Assembly: GCF_015709515.1 (NCBI RefSeq)
Contig: NZ_JADNQZ010000059.1
Span: 434,001 to 498,000 of the forward strand
DNA: 64,000 nucleotides
Reading direction: 5' to 3'
From: Methylocystis sp. H62
GTDB lineage: Bacteria; Pseudomonadota; Alphaproteobacteria; Rhizobiales; Beijerinckiaceae
A program made the position numbers and the translations under genes. Positions 51,857 to 61,982 of the stretch are shown in pieces. Positions within the stretch are counted from its first letter, which is position 1. Each line of letters begins with the position of its first letter. The notes beneath the pieces were generated by a model. That model was not told the DNA's origin. It ran no database searches and saw only the letters and a program-made list of their open reading frames with translations.

Positions 51857-52671
51857 ATCACGCCGCATCTGGGCGGGATCGCCAAGATGCGGATGACGTG
51901 ATCGATTCCAAAGGCAAAGAGCGCGCTCCAGACGAAAACCCAATTTCCACTTTTTCGCAGCGCGCTCTGGGCGAAGATTTCGCCGAGCGCCGCGCCAAGG
52001 CGCGCGAAAGGCTCGACGCCGTTGATCCGCATAAACGCGCGGGAGGGATCGAGGCCGATCCCAAGCGCCGGGAATGGTTCGAGGCGGTCTACGCTCTCGC
52101 CGAGGACGATCCGGCCGCAGTGCCCTGGGCGCATCTTGAGCCGCGCCCGCTGCTTGAAGATTGGCTGGCCGCGCGCTCGCTCGTCGGCCGTCGCGCGCTC
52201 GACGTCGGCTGCGGACTGGGCGACAACGCCGAAGCGCTGGCGCGCGCCGGCGCGCATGTCGTCGCCTTTGATCTCGTCGAGCGCGCCGTGCAATGGGCGC
52301 GCGAGCGGTTTCCTCGGAGCAAGGTCGATTATCAAATCGCCGATCTCCTCAATGCGCCATCCGAATGGCGCGGCGCCTTCGATCTCGTGCACGAGCTCTA
52401 TACGCTGCAGGCGCTGCCGGAAGCGCTTCTGCCCGACGCCGCGCGGGCGCTCGCCGCCTTTGTCGCGCCGGACGGAACGCTGCTCATCATCTCGCGGGCG
52501 CGCGATGACAATGAGGAGATGGGCGGCCCGCCATGGCCGCTCGCGCGGAGGGACATCGAGGCGTTCGCCATCGACGGTCTTCGGCTCGTTTCACTGGAAG
52601 ATCTTCCGGCAAGCGGCGGCCTCGCGCGCCACTGGCGCGCCGAGTTTCGTCGCGACGAGGCTGGCGGGTGA
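51823..52671 (+). CDS. Class I SAM-dependent methyltransferase
   Basis: A Rossmann-fold methyltransferase. Motif I is GRRALDVGCGLGDNAEALA (about 122-140), followed by VVAFDLVERAVQWARERF (motif II) and FDLVHELYTLQALP (motif IV region). Substrate unknown. Two starts are possible: ATG 51823 (282 residues, overlapping holC by 34 bases) or GTG 51898 (257 residues). The longer N-terminus is low-complexity and hydrophilic, so the shorter start may be real. Its stop overlaps the next gene start (GTGA). Confidence 0.85.
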   Translation: MGREGARTESVDHAASGRDRQDADDVIDSKGKERAPDENPISTFSQRALGEDFAERRAKARERLDAVDPHKRAGGIEADPKRREWFEAVYALAEDDPAAVPWAHLEPRPLLEDWLAARSLVGRRALDVGCGLGDNAEALARAGAHVVAFDLVERAVQWARERFPRSKVDYQIADLLNAPSEWRGAFDLVHELYTLQALPEALLPDAARALAAFVAPDGTLLIISRARDDNEEMGGPPWPLARRDIEAFAIDGLRLVSLEDLPASGGLARHWRAEFRRDEAGG

Positions 52672-53720
52672 GCGCGCCGCTGCTGTCGGTTAAAAGCGTC
52701 AGCAAAAAGTTCGGCGCGGTCGTTGCGCTCGAGGACGTGTCGCTCGACGTGGGGGCCGGCGAATTCTTCGCGCTGCTTGGCCCGTCGGGCTGCGGCAAAA
52801 CCACGCTAATGCGCTGTATCGCGGGTTTCGAGTCGCCCGACGCCGGAACGATCGCGCTGAATGGCGACGATCTCTCCGGCGTGCCGCCCTATCGGCGACC
52901 GGTGAACATGATGTTCCAGTCCTATGCGCTGTTTCCGCATCTCAACGTGTTCGAGAACATCGCCTTCGGACTGCGCCGGCAGGGCGAGACCAGAGACGCC
53001 ATCGACGCGCGCGTCAACGAATTGCTCGCGATGACGCAGCTTTCGGCTTTTGGCCCTCGGAGAATCGTTGAGCTGTCAGGCGGACAGAAGCAGCGCGTCG
53101 CGCTGGCGCGGGCGCTCGCGCCGCGTCCGAAAATGCTGCTGCTTGACGAGCCGCTCGGCGCGCTCGATCGCAAGCTGCGCGAAGAGACGCAGTTTCAGCT
53201 CAAGGAAATCCAGCGGCTGACGCAGACGAGTTTTCTAATCGTCACGCATGACCAGGACGAAGCGCTGGCGCTCGCCGATCGCATCGCCGTGATGCGGGCG
53301 GGCAGGGTGGAGCAAATTGCTGGGCCGATGGAGATTTACGACCGGCCCGCGACGCGCTTCGTCGCCGGCTTCGTCGGCGAAACGAATTTCATCGAGGGAC
53401 GCCTGGACCGCAATGGCGCTGCGGCGCTCATCACCGAGTATGGACGAATCCCCTGCGAGCCCGGGAATCTTCCGGACGGCGCGCAGGCGACGCTCAGCGT
53501 GCGCCCCGAGCGCATCGGCGTTGCGCGCGACGGCGAGGGGATCGCGGGCGTCGTTGAGAACTTCGTCTTTCGCGGCGAAACGACGCTGCTGCGGGTGCGC
53601 GTCGCCAGCAACATCGTCCTACGGGCGGCGGCAAGCCATGGCGAACGCCACGCGATCGGCGACTCCGTGAGGCTCAGCTTCCCGCCTGGCGCCGGCGCGC
53701 TTCTCGCGGAGGAGAGATAG
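52668..53720 (+). CDS. PotA-like ABC transporter ATP-binding protein (polyamine type)
   Basis: A 350-residue ABC ATPase with a C-terminal TOBE domain. Walker A is GPSGCGKTTL (about 38), the Q-loop NMMFQSYALFPHL, the signature LSGGQKQRVALARAL (about 136) and Walker B LLLDEPLGALDRK. C-terminal TOBE segments TLSVRPERIGV and VVENFVFRGET are those of spermidine/putrescine-type importers. The GTG start overlaps the methyltransferase stop; GAGG lies 7 bases upstream. The two permeases follow. No substrate-binding protein is in the window. Confidence 0.92.
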   Translation: MSAPLLSVKSVSKKFGAVVALEDVSLDVGAGEFFALLGPSGCGKTTLMRCIAGFESPDAGTIALNGDDLSGVPPYRRPVNMMFQSYALFPHLNVFENIAFGLRRQGETRDAIDARVNELLAMTQLSAFGPRRIVELSGGQKQRVALARALAPRPKMLLLDEPLGALDRKLREETQFQLKEIQRLTQTSFLIVTHDQDEALALADRIAVMRAGRVEQIAGPMEIYDRPATRFVAGFVGETNFIEGRLDRNGAAALITEYGRIPCEPGNLPDGAQATLSVRPERIGVARDGEGIAGVVENFVFRGETTLLRVRVASNIVLRAAASHGERHAIGDSVRLSFPPGAGALLAEER

Positions 53721-53759
53721 GGTGAGGTTAACAATGAGTTCGCGGCGCAACGCGGATTT

Positions 53760-53804
53760 CCTCATCTTGAGGAGGCCTCGGAGAGGCCGTCTCGAAGGAC
53801 GAGG
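53760..53804. repeat. Palindromic element family E, copy 5
   Basis: CCTCATCTTGAGGAGGCCTC..GAGGCCGTCTCGAAGGACGAGG. It is inverted relative to copy 6 a few bases on; together they form one large inverted pair in the gap between the ATPase and the first permease. Confidence 0.8.
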
Positions 53805-53830
53805 AAATCCACTCGCGCGAGAAGCCGCGC

Positions 53831-53874
53831 CCTCGTCCTTCGAGACGCCTGCTGCGCAGGCTCCTCAGGATGAG
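53831..53874. repeat. Palindromic element family E, copy 6
   Basis: CCTCGTCCTTCGAGACGCCT..AGGCTCCTCAGGATGAG. Inverted partner of copy 5. The first permease start lies 36 bases further. Confidence 0.8.
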
Positions 53875-53909
53875 CGCGCCCAATGCGCCGCGCGCAGCGA
53901 AGGCGTCAG

Positions 53910-54824
53910 ATGAGCGCGCGCCGCAGACTCTCTCTGGGCGAGCGGCTCGTGATCGCGGCGCCTTATCTGTGGATCGGCGCCTTCTTCCTTGCGCCGATGG
54001 CGCTCATCGCCAAGATCTCCGTTTCGCAGTCGGTGCTGGCGCGCCCGCCCTATCGGCCGATTTTCGAACTTTCCGACAGTCTCGCCGACATCTGGGCCAA
54101 GGCGCAGACCTTTACGCTCGACTCCTATCGCGCCCTCGTCAGCGACACGCTCTATCTCGAATCCTATCTATCCTCGCTTACGATCGCCGCGGTCTCGACG
54201 CTGATCACGCTGGTCATCGCCTATCCTTTCGCGCTCGCCATGGCGCGCGCGCCCGAGCGCCTGCGTCCTATTCTCATCGGCCTTGCCGCGGCCCCGTTTT
54301 GGACGAGCTTTCTCATCCGCGTCTACGCCTGGATCGCGCTTTTGAAGGATGAGGGGCTGATCAACAATGCGCTGATGGCGCTGGGGCTCATTACCGCGCC
54401 GCTGCAAATGTTCGCGACGACGGGCGCTGTCGTCGTCGGCATCGTCTACTCCTATCTGCCCTTCATGCTGTTGCCGCTCTACGCGGCGCTGGAGCGCCAG
54501 GATCCGAGCCTTCGCGAAGCCGCCGGGGATCTTGGCGCGTCGCCGGCGCAAGCGTTCTTGCGCGTGACATTGCCGCTTTCGCGCGAAGGCGTCATTGCGG
54601 GCGCGCTTCTCGTCTTCATTCCGGCGGTCGGCGAATTCGTCATTCCCGATCTCCTCGGCGGCTCCGAGACGCTGATGATCGGGCGAACCCTGTGGAACGA
54701 CTTCTTCTCCAATCACGACTGGCCGGCGGCCTCGGCCGCGGCGATCGTGCTCGTCGCTGTGTTGATGATTCCGCTACTGTTGTGGGAGCGGGCGCGGCTT
54801 GCCGATGAGGACGACGCCGGATGA
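53910..54824 (+). CDS. PotB/PotH-like ABC transporter permease
   Basis: A 304-residue inner-membrane permease with six transmembrane helices. The coupling helix motif EAAGDLGASPAQAFLRVTLPLS (about 203-224, in two parts) is the EAA loop that docks to the ATPase. The first helix region is APYLWIGAFFLAPMALI. It is paired with the following PotC/PotI-like permease. ATG 53910 with AAGG upstream is preferred over an ATG nine codons earlier. The 189-base gap before it is filled by an inverted pair of palindromes, the only break in this operon. Confidence 0.92.
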   Translation: MSARRRLSLGERLVIAAPYLWIGAFFLAPMALIAKISVSQSVLARPPYRPIFELSDSLADIWAKAQTFTLDSYRALVSDTLYLESYLSSLTIAAVSTLITLVIAYPFALAMARAPERLRPILIGLAAAPFWTSFLIRVYAWIALLKDEGLINNALMALGLITAPLQMFATTGAVVVGIVYSYLPFMLLPLYAALERQDPSLREAAGDLGASPAQAFLRVTLPLSREGVIAGALLVFIPAVGEFVIPDLLGGSETLMIGRTLWNDFFSNHDWPAASAAAIVLVAVLMIPLLLWERARLADEDDAG

Positions 54825-55654
54825 GCGCGGTCGTTTCCTGGGCGCGTCGCGCGACTCTCTTTGTCGGCTTCGTCTTCCTTTACGCGCCGATCGTCATTCT
54901 CGCGGTCATGAGCTTCAACGCGTCGCGTCTCGTTTCGGTGTGGGGCGGATTTTCGACGAAGTGGTATGCGGCGCTTCTGGAGAACGAACAGCTTCTCCAT
55001 TCGGCGAAGGTCAGCCTCGCCGCCGCGCTGACCTCGGCCACGATCTCGACTCTGCTGGGCCTGCTGGCGGCCATATCGCTCACGCGTTTCGGCCGCTTTC
55101 GCACGCGTTTCCTGTTTTTTGGCGCCGTGCATGCGCCGCTCGTTCTGCCGGAGGTCGTGCTCGGCCTCGCGCTGCTTACGTGTTTCGTCGCGTTCGGGGT
55201 CGGACGAGGCTTCATCACGCTTGTCATCGGTCATGTGACGCTGACAATGTGTTTCACGACGGTCGCGATTCTCGCGGCGTTGCGTGATCGCGATCCGGCG
55301 CTCGAAGAAGCGGCGATGGATCTTGGGGCGACGCCTTTGGGAGCCTTTGTCCGCGTGGCGTTGCCGCAGATCGCGCCGGCGATCGTCACGGCTTATCTCT
55401 TGGCGTTCACGCTTTCTCTCGACGATCTTGTCATCGCCAGTTTTGCGACGGGCCCTGGCGCGACGACGCTGCCGATGCGCATCTACTCACAAGTGCGTTT
55501 GGGCGTTTCGCCGCAGATCAACGCCATTTCGACGCTGCTTCTCGCGCTCGTCGCCGTAGCGCTCGGACTCGCGGCGCTTGTTTCTTTCAGGCGCGCGCGG
55601 CGCGATGGCCAAGTGGTGACAAGCTTGGCGCGCGCGCCAGATAATGCATCATGA
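54821..55654 (+). CDS. PotC/PotI-like ABC transporter permease
   Basis: A 277-residue permease with six transmembrane helices and the EAA loop EEAAMDLGATPLGAFVRVALP (about 166-186, in two parts). LYAPIVILAVMSFNASR near the N-terminus and FTLSLDDLVIASFATGPGATTLPM near 206-228 are family features of polyamine-type permeases. It overlaps the upstream permease by ATGA and pgsA by ATGA. No periplasmic binding protein was found, so the substrate cannot be named. Confidence 0.92.
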   Translation: MSAVVSWARRATLFVGFVFLYAPIVILAVMSFNASRLVSVWGGFSTKWYAALLENEQLLHSAKVSLAAALTSATISTLLGLLAAISLTRFGRFRTRFLFFGAVHAPLVLPEVVLGLALLTCFVAFGVGRGFITLVIGHVTLTMCFTTVAILAALRDRDPALEEAAMDLGATPLGAFVRVALPQIAPAIVTAYLLAFTLSLDDLVIASFATGPGATTLPMRIYSQVRLGVSPQINAISTLLLALVAVALGLAALVSFRRARRDGQVVTSLARAPDNAS

Positions 55655-56199
55655 CAAAAAATTGGTTCGCTTCTCTTCCGAATTTCATCACCATCGGCCG
55701 TCTCGTGCTGACGCCGGCGGCGATCATCTTGATCGTCGAGCGGCAATGGACCGCCGCCTTCCTGCTGTTCGCCGTCGCCGGCCTGTCCGACGCCCTCGAC
55801 GGTTGGCTGGCCCGGACCTACCATCTCCAATCTGAACTCGGCGCGATTCTCGATCCCATCGCAGACAAGGCGCTGATCGTTTCAATGTACGTCACGCTCG
55901 CCATCGTCGACGCGCTGCCGGCGTGGCTCACAATCATGGTGGTCTTTCGTGATGTCATGATCACTGGCGCGGTGTCGCTGTCCTGGCTCATGGGCCGGCC
56001 GATGAAGGTGCATCCCCACTTTTCTTCCAAGGCGACCACCGCCGCGCAACTGGTGTTCGCGGGCGTCGTTTTGGCCGTTCAGGCATACGGCCTTCATATT
56101 CCGCTGTTAAACGTGACGCTCATCGCCCTCGTCGCCGCATTGACCGTTGCTTCCGCCTGCGTCTATCTGTGGCTTTGGGTCCAGCATATGAGGCTGTGA
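55651..56199 (+). CDS. pgsA: CDP-alcohol phosphatidyltransferase (PgsA-like)
   Basis: A 182-residue membrane enzyme of phospholipid synthesis. The catalytic motif DxxDGxxAR-x8-GxxxDxxxD is complete: DALDGWLART followed by GAILDPIADK (about 48-75). Six hydrophobic helices are predicted. It most likely makes phosphatidylglycerol phosphate from CDP-diacylglycerol and glycerol-3-phosphate, although other CDP-alcohol transferases (cardiolipin synthase type) share the motif. It overlaps the permease by four bases and is followed one base later by the AI-2E-type gene. Confidence 0.88.
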   Translation: MTKNWFASLPNFITIGRLVLTPAAIILIVERQWTAAFLLFAVAGLSDALDGWLARTYHLQSELGAILDPIADKALIVSMYVTLAIVDALPAWLTIMVVFRDVMITGAVSLSWLMGRPMKVHPHFSSKATTAAQLVFAGVVLAVQAYGLHIPLLNVTLIALVAALTVASACVYLWLWVQHMRL

Positions 56200-56200
56200 C

Positions 56201-57421
56201 ATGTCACAGAGAACACCGTCGCTCAGCTCCGATACTGCGCAGCCGGCGGTCATTCCGCCGCCGCCTCTCGAAACAGGCGACGACGCCGAGATGCGGCAGC
56301 TGCAATGGGCAGGGCTGAGCCTCGAAAGGCAGCTTGCGCTCTGGGGCTTAACGCTTCTGGCGCTTGGCCTTTCGCTCTATTTCTTGAGCCCGGTGCTGGC
56401 GCCTTTTGTCGCGGGAACCGCGCTCGGCTATCTGCTCGACCCCGTGGCTGACCGGCTGCAGCGGCTGGGCCTGTCGCGATTGGGCGCTGCGGGTCTCCTG
56501 CTCGTCGTCTTTCTTCTGGTCGTCGGGACCGCGGCGGTTGTTCTGGTTCCGATTCTTTCGCATCAGCTTGCGGGCTTCATCACCTCGCTGCCGGGCTATT
56601 TGCAGACGCTGCATGGCCTCCTGACGCAATGGAGCGAGCGCTTCACCAGCGATTCCATCAATGGCTGGTTGCAGGAATTCGGGCTGGGCGGCGCCGCCGC
56701 GTCTTTCGATGCGCAAAAATATATAAACGATCTCACGAGCCAGGGCGCGACGTTGCTCGGCGATTTCGTAAAATCGCTGTTGTGGCGAGGCTATGCGTTG
56801 ATCAACGTGGTCTCGCTCATCGTGATCACGCCGGTCGTCGCCTTCTATATGCTGGTCGATTGGGATCACATGGTCGCCATCATCGACGATCTGATTCCGC
56901 CGCGCCATCGCGAGGACGTGCGCTCGCTCGCCCGCGACATCGATCGCGCGCTGGCCGGCTTTGTGCGCGGACAGTCGCTCGTCTGCCTGTTCCTTGGCGT
57001 CTGGTATGCGGGCGGGCTTTCGGCGATTGGGCTGAATTTCGGTTTTCTCATCGGGGTCATCGCGGGTTTTCTGAGCTTCGTCCCCTATGTCGGCTCCGTC
57101 ACCGCCTTCGTTCTCTCGATCATCGTCGCGGTCGTTCAGGGCTGGCCGCACATCAATCTGCCGATCGAGGCGGTGGCGATCGTGACGACCGGACTGATTA
57201 TGGACGGCTATGTGCTGTCGCCGCGGCTCGTCGGCGCCTCCGTCGGGCTGCATCCGGTCTGGATCATGTTCGCCTTGCTGGCCTTCGGCGCGTTGTTCGG
57301 CTTTACAGGCCTCATCGTCGCCGTGCCTGTCGCGGCGGCGCTCGGCGCCTTCATGCGCTTTCTTGCGAAGCGCTACCGCGGGAGCGCGCTTTATAAGCAC
57401 CCGATCCCCGATCGCGCATGA
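56201..57421 (+). CDS. AI-2E family (PerM/TqsA-like) membrane permease
   Basis: A 406-residue membrane protein with about eight transmembrane segments. The long periplasmic loop (about 110-190, with LPGYLQTLHGLLTQWSE) between helices 3 and 4 and the C-terminal GLIMDGYVLSPRLVGASVGLHPVWIMFALL segments (about 325-355) are typical of the AI-2E/PurR-regulated permease family. Substrate is unknown. It sits between pgsA and hdaA, as in many alphaproteobacteria, and its stop overlaps the hdaA start by four bases. Confidence 0.92.
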   Translation: MSQRTPSLSSDTAQPAVIPPPPLETGDDAEMRQLQWAGLSLERQLALWGLTLLALGLSLYFLSPVLAPFVAGTALGYLLDPVADRLQRLGLSRLGAAGLLLVVFLLVVGTAAVVLVPILSHQLAGFITSLPGYLQTLHGLLTQWSERFTSDSINGWLQEFGLGGAAASFDAQKYINDLTSQGATLLGDFVKSLLWRGYALINVVSLIVITPVVAFYMLVDWDHMVAIIDDLIPPRHREDVRSLARDIDRALAGFVRGQSLVCLFLGVWYAGGLSAIGLNFGFLIGVIAGFLSFVPYVGSVTAFVLSIIVAVVQGWPHINLPIEAVAIVTTGLIMDGYVLSPRLVGASVGLHPVWIMFALLAFGALFGFTGLIVAVPVAAALGAFMRFLAKRYRGSALYKHPIPDRA

Positions 57422-58113
57422 CAAAAGCCGGCGCGCCGGAGACATGTGAGCCGGGACGTCAGTTGCCGCTCGACCTGCCGACGACGCCGCGTTTCGGACG
57501 CGACGAGTTTCTGCCCGCCGCGTCGAACCTCGCGGCGCTCGACATGATCGAGCGCTGGCCGGATTGGCCGGACCGGGTTCTCGCGCTGATCGGGCCCGCC
57601 GGCGCGGGAAAATCGCACCTCTGCGCCATTTGGGCGGCGCGCGCGGGCGCGCTTGTCGTTGCGCCCGGCGCCCTGCCGACGCTGGAAGTTCTGGTCGCGC
57701 AGGCGCCGCGCGCCATCGTCATCGACGATGTGGACCGGGCGGCTGACGAAACCGCGCTGTTCCACCTCCTGAATTTCGTGAACGAAAGCGGCGCCTTCCT
57801 GCTGATGAGCGCGGCCCGCCCGCCGCGGGCGGAGGACACCCGGCTTCCCGACCTGCTGTCGCGTTTGCGCCGCGCCCCGATCGTCGAAATCGGCGCGCCG
57901 GACGAGGCGTTGATGCGCGCGGTTCTGGTGAAGCTCTTCGCGGATCGGCAGCTCCTCGTCGAGCCGCCGGCGCTGGCCTTCGCCGCGCTGAGGCTGGAGC
58001 GCTCGCTCGCCGCGGCACGCGCCTTCGTCGCCGCTCTCGACCGCGAGGCTTTGGCGCAGGGGCGGCCTGTCACACGGGCGCTCGCGGCCAAGGTTATTGA
58101 GAAGTTCACTTGA
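57418..58113 (+). CDS. hdaA: HdaA, DnaA-related regulatory inactivation ATPase
   Basis: A 231-residue AAA+ protein related to the DnaA ATPase domain but lacking the DNA-binding domain IV. It opens with GRQLPLDLP, a QLPL-type clamp-binding motif of Hda proteins, followed by FGRDEFLPAASN. Walker A is GPAGAGKSHLC (about 59-69), Walker B AIVIDDVDRA (about 100). With the beta clamp, Hda stimulates ATP hydrolysis by DnaA and prevents over-initiation. It closes the overlapping gene run and is followed by ppk after 67 bases. Confidence 0.92.
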   Translation: MTKAGAPETCEPGRQLPLDLPTTPRFGRDEFLPAASNLAALDMIERWPDWPDRVLALIGPAGAGKSHLCAIWAARAGALVVAPGALPTLEVLVAQAPRAIVIDDVDRAADETALFHLLNFVNESGAFLLMSAARPPRAEDTRLPDLLSRLRRAPIVEIGAPDEALMRAVLVKLFADRQLLVEPPALAFAALRLERSLAAARAFVAALDREALAQGRPVTRALAAKVIEKFT

Positions 58114-58180
58114 GGGTTTGATCGAATGATTTCGTCGCCGCACAGGCCTGTGGCATGATGGCTGGGAACCGGAAGTGGAA

Positions 58181-60415
58181 ATGAAACCGCATATTCAGGA
58201 TAAACTCGCAGCCCAGCGCACGGGCGCCGATATCGCCGTTATGGATTGCGCCGACGAGATTCTCGTGGAGGATCCCGCCAAGCTTGCGACCTCTCCACAA
58301 CGTTTCATCAATCGGGAACTGTCCTGGCTGGAATTTAACCGCCGGGTGCTGGAGGAGGCCTCCAACCGCAGCCACCCATTGCTCGAGCAGCTGCGTTTCC
58401 TATCGATCTCGGCCAATAACCTCGACGAATTCTTCATGGTGCGCGTCGCCGGCCTTCGCGGGCAGGTGCGCTCCGGCGTGACGGCGCGCTCCGAGGACGG
58501 CCTGACGCCCGCCGAGCAGCTGACGAAGGTGACCGAACGCGTCACGCTGTTGACGAGCGAGCAATTGCGGCGCTGGCGCGAGCTTCGCGCCGAGATTGAA
58601 GACGTCGGCATTATTATCGTCGAGCCTGCGGACGTGTCCAAGGCCGACCGCGAGTGGCTCGAGGAATATTTCCTCAGCCGCGTGTTTCCGGTGCTGACGC
58701 CGCTGGCGGTCGATCCGGCGCATCCGTTTCCTTTCATCCCCAATCTCGGCTTCACATTGGCGCTCGAACTCGTGCGCCCCGGCGATCGCAAGACGCTGCA
58801 GGCGCTGGTCCGCTTGCCGCCAAAGATCGAGCGCTTCGTGCGCTTGCCGGCGACGGCGGGCGTCGCCGGCCGCGAGCGCTTCATGCTGCTCGAAACGCTG
58901 ATCGCGATGAACGCGCAGCGGCTGTTTCCTGGCTATTTGCTGCGGGCGCAGGGGCTGTTCCGGGTCATCCGCGACAGTGATCTCGAAGTCGAGGAAGAAG
59001 CCGAAGATCTCGTGCTGCTTTTTGAGACCGCGTTGAAGCGGCGTCGGCGCGGTTCGGTGATCCGGCTCGAAGTGGCGGCGGATATGCCGGCGAGCTTGCG
59101 CGCGCTCGTCGCCGAGGAGCTCGACGTCAACGAGCCGGAGACTTTCGAGATCGACGGCATGCTGGCGCTCAACGATCTTTCCGAACTCGTCGCGCTCGAC
59201 CGGCCGGAACTGAAATTCAAGCCCTATAACCCGCGCTTTCCGGAACGGGTGCGCGACAATGGCGGCGACTGTTTCCTCGCGATCAAGCAGAAGGATCTCG
59301 CGGTCCATCACCCTTACGAATCTTTCGACGTCGTCGTGCAGTTCCTGCAACAGGCGGCGCGCGATCCCAATGTCATCGCCATCAAGCAGACGCTCTATCG
59401 CACGTCGAACAACAGCCCGATCGTGCGCGCGCTTGTCGAAGCCGCCGAGGCGGGCAAATCGGTCACCGCGCTGGTCGAATTAAAGGCCCGCTTCGACGAG
59501 GAAGCGAATATTCGCTGGGCGCGCGATCTTGAACGCGCCGGCGCGCAAGTCGTCTTCGGCTTCATTGAGCTCAAGACGCACGCCAAATTGTCGCTCGTCG
59601 TGCGCCGGGAAGGCGGCGGCCTCGTCACCTACTGCCACGTCGGCACCGGCAATTATCATCCGGTGACGGCGCGCATCTATACGGACATTTCGGTGTTCAC
59701 CGCCGATCCGGTGATCGGACGGGATATATCGCGTATCTTCAATTACATCACCGGCTATGCGGAGCCTGCCGGGCTTGAGCGCATGTCGGTGTCGCCGATT
59801 TCGCTCAAGAAGAAGCTTCTCGAACATATCGAGCAGGAAATCGCTTTTGTGAAAGCCGGCAAGCCTGGCGTCATCTGGGGCAAATGCAACGCGCTTGTCG
59901 ATCCGGAAATCATCGACGCCCTTTATGCGGCGTCGCAGGCGGGAGTCTTGGTCGAACTCATCGTGCGCGGCATCTGCTGTTTGCGCCCCGGCGTCCCGGG
60001 ACTTTCCGACAACATACGCGTGAAGTCGATCGTCGGCCGCTTTCTGGAACATGCGCGTGTCTACGCCTTCGGCGGCGGCCATGCGTTGCCGCATCCGCGC
60101 GCGCACGTCTACATTTCTTCCGCCGACCTGATGCAGCGCAATCTCGATCGCAGGGTTGAGGTGATGATGCCGATCGTCAATCCGACGGTGCATCAGCAGG
60201 TGCTCGATCAGATCATGCTCGCCAATCTGATCGACAATGAGCAGAGCTATCGCGTCCTGCCGGACGGCTCGTCGCTGCGCATCGTTCCGCCCGAAGGCGA
60301 GGAGCGATTCAACGCGCATAAATATTTCATGACCAATCCCTCGCTTTCGGGACGCGGCAAGTCGCTCAAGGACTGGCGGCCGCGCTCGCTCTTAAAGCGC
60401 GGCCAAAATGCTTGA
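58181..60415 (+). CDS. ppk: Polyphosphate kinase 1
   Basis: Makes and degrades inorganic polyphosphate with ATP. The 744-residue protein has the N-domain [19 protein letters not shown] (about 45-63), the PLD-fold catalytic domain with the autophosphorylated His in [14 protein letters not shown] (about 462-475) and the second conserved HxK-like segment [19 protein letters not shown] (about 643). The start at 58181 (or the GTG two codons upstream) has GGAAG before it. It overlaps ppx by eight bases, a normal ppk-ppx pair. Confidence 0.97.
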   Translation: MKPHIQDKLAAQRTGADIAVMDCADEILVEDPAKLATSPQRFINRELSWLEFNRRVLEEASNRSHPLLEQLRFLSISANNLDEFFMVRVAGLRGQVRSGVTARSEDGLTPAEQLTKVTERVTLLTSEQLRRWRELRAEIEDVGIIIVEPADVSKADREWLEEYFLSRVFPVLTPLAVDPAHPFPFIPNLGFTLALELVRPGDRKTLQALVRLPPKIERFVRLPATAGVAGRERFMLLETLIAMNAQRLFPGYLLRAQGLFRVIRDSDLEVEEEAEDLVLLFETALKRRRRGSVIRLEVAADMPASLRALVAEELDVNEPETFEIDGMLALNDLSELVALDRPELKFKPYNPRFPERVRDNGGDCFLAIKQKDLAVHHPYESFDVVVQFLQQAARDPNVIAIKQTLYRTSNNSPIVRALVEAAEAGKSVTALVELKARFDEEANIRWARDLERAGAQVVFGFIELKTHAKLSLVVRREGGGLVTYCHVGTGNYHPVTARIYTDISVFTADPVIGRDISRIFNYITGYAEPAGLERMSVSPISLKKKLLEHIEQEIAFVKAGKPGVIWGKCNALVDPEIIDALYAASQAGVLVELIVRGICCLRPGVPGLSDNIRVKSIVGRFLEHARVYAFGGGHALPHPRAHVYISSADLMQRNLDRRVEVMMPIVNPTVHQQVLDQIMLANLIDNEQSYRVLPDGSSLRIVPPEGEERFNAHKYFMTNPSLSGRGKSLKDWRPRSLLKRGQNA

Positions 60416-61934
60416 GGCGGCGGCGCGCGGCGCGACGCAGCGCTCCGACTCCGCGCCAAAGCCTGTCGCGATCGTCGACATCGGCTCGAATTCGGTGCGT
60501 CTCGTCGCCTATCAGGCGCTCGCGCGCGCGCTGACCCCGATCTTCAACGAAAAGGCGATGTGCGGTCTCGGCAAGGGCGTCGTCACGACAGGTCGACTGC
60601 CCGACGAGGGCGTCGACAAGGCGATGAGGGCGCTGCGCCGCTATCGCGCGCTTTGCGAGACGATGGGCGTCGACGACATCGAGGTGATCGCCACCGCGGC
60701 GGTGCGCGGCGCCAAGAACGGCGATGTTTTTCTCGACGCGGCGCGCGACGCCATTCAGCGCGACATTTCGCTGCTGTCGGGCCGCCGTGAAGCGGAACTT
60801 TCCGCGCTTGGCGTCATTTCGGCGATTCATGAGCCGGACGGCGTCGTGGGCGACCTCGGCGGCGGGTCGCTCGAACTGATCGACGTCCACAAGGAAGCGC
60901 TCGGCAAAGGGATCACCCTGCCGCTCGGCGGCCTCGCGCTGATGGACGCTTCGCGGCGCTCGATGCGCGAGGCGACGCGCATCGCGCGCAAGGCGATCGC
61001 CGACGCGAAGCCGCTCGATCATCTCAAGGGCCGAACCTTTTACGCGGTCGGCGGCACCTGGCGATCGCTCGCCAAACTCCACATGCGTCAGCGCAACTAT
61101 GCGCTCGGCGTCATGCATCATTACCGCATCCAGACGAGCGAAGCCGCCGATTTCGCCGAACTCGTCGAACATATCGACAGCGAGGCGCTTGAGGACATCG
61201 ACTTCGTTTCCGCAGCGCGCCGGCCTCTGCTCGCCTATGGGGCGATCGTGCTTGACGAGATCATCCGCCGCGCCAAGCCTCGTGAGATCGTCATTTCCGC
61301 CGCGGGCGTGCGCGAAGGCTTGTTGTATGAGCGCCTGTCGCCGGCCGAGCGTCGCGTCGATCCCTTGCTCGCGGCGACGCGCGAATTGGAAGCGACTTTC
61401 GCGCGCGCGCCGGGCTATGGCGACGATCTCATCGACTGGACGGACGCCTATATGGAAAAGAGCGGCATAGACGAAACCGACGAGGAGCGCCGGCTGCGCC
61501 ACGCCGCCTGCCTGCTCTCCGACATCGCGTGGCGCGCTCATCCGGAATATCGCGCGCAGCGCGCCATGAACATCGTGACGCAGGGGCCCTTCGTCGCCAT
61601 TGATCATCCGGGCCGCGCCTTCCTGTCGCTTGCAATCGTCTTCCGTCACGAAGGGCTCGACGGCGTGGAAGGGCTTTCGGATTTGCGCACGCTGCTGACG
61701 ACGCGACTGTTCGCGCGCGCGCGCATTCTCGGGGCGCTCATGCGGGTCGCCTATTTATTGTCAGCGTCGATGCCCGGCGTTTTGCCGCGCACACGCTTGC
61801 GTGTCTGCGATCGCGCGGCGACGCTCACTTTGCCTGCCGCTTACGCCGATCTTGCGAGCGAGCGCGTGCTCAATCGTCTGAAGGTGCTCGGCAAGCTCAT
61901 GGGCGCCGACGCGCAGATCGAGGTCGCGCCCTGA
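60408..61934 (+). CDS. ppx: Exopolyphosphatase (Ppx/GppA family)
   Basis: Hydrolyses polyphosphate (or pppGpp) from the end. The 508 residues contain the ASKHA nucleotide-binding stretches [14 protein letters not shown] (about 23-36), [13 protein letters not shown] (about 147-159) and [12 protein letters not shown] (about 217), plus a long C-terminal helical domain from about 310 with [16 protein letters not shown]. It starts eight bases inside the ppk stop, so translation of both is coupled. Confidence 0.95.
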   Translation: MLEAAARGATQRSDSAPKPVAIVDIGSNSVRLVAYQALARALTPIFNEKAMCGLGKGVVTTGRLPDEGVDKAMRALRRYRALCETMGVDDIEVIATAAVRGAKNGDVFLDAARDAIQRDISLLSGRREAELSALGVISAIHEPDGVVGDLGGGSLELIDVHKEALGKGITLPLGGLALMDASRRSMREATRIARKAIADAKPLDHLKGRTFYAVGGTWRSLAKLHMRQRNYALGVMHHYRIQTSEAADFAELVEHIDSEALEDIDFVSAARRPLLAYGAIVLDEIIRRAKPREIVISAAGVREGLLYERLSPAERRVDPLLAATRELEATFARAPGYGDDLIDWTDAYMEKSGIDETDEERRLRHAACLLSDIAWRAHPEYRAQRAMNIVTQGPFVAIDHPGRAFLSLAIVFRHEGLDGVEGLSDLRTLLTTRLFARARILGALMRVAYLLSASMPGVLPRTRLRVCDRAATLTLPAAYADLASERVLNRLKVLGKLMGADAQIEVAP

Positions 61935-61982
61935 ACGCAAAGCGTTTCACTCTCCAACGAACTTATTTGAAAGGAATTCGAG

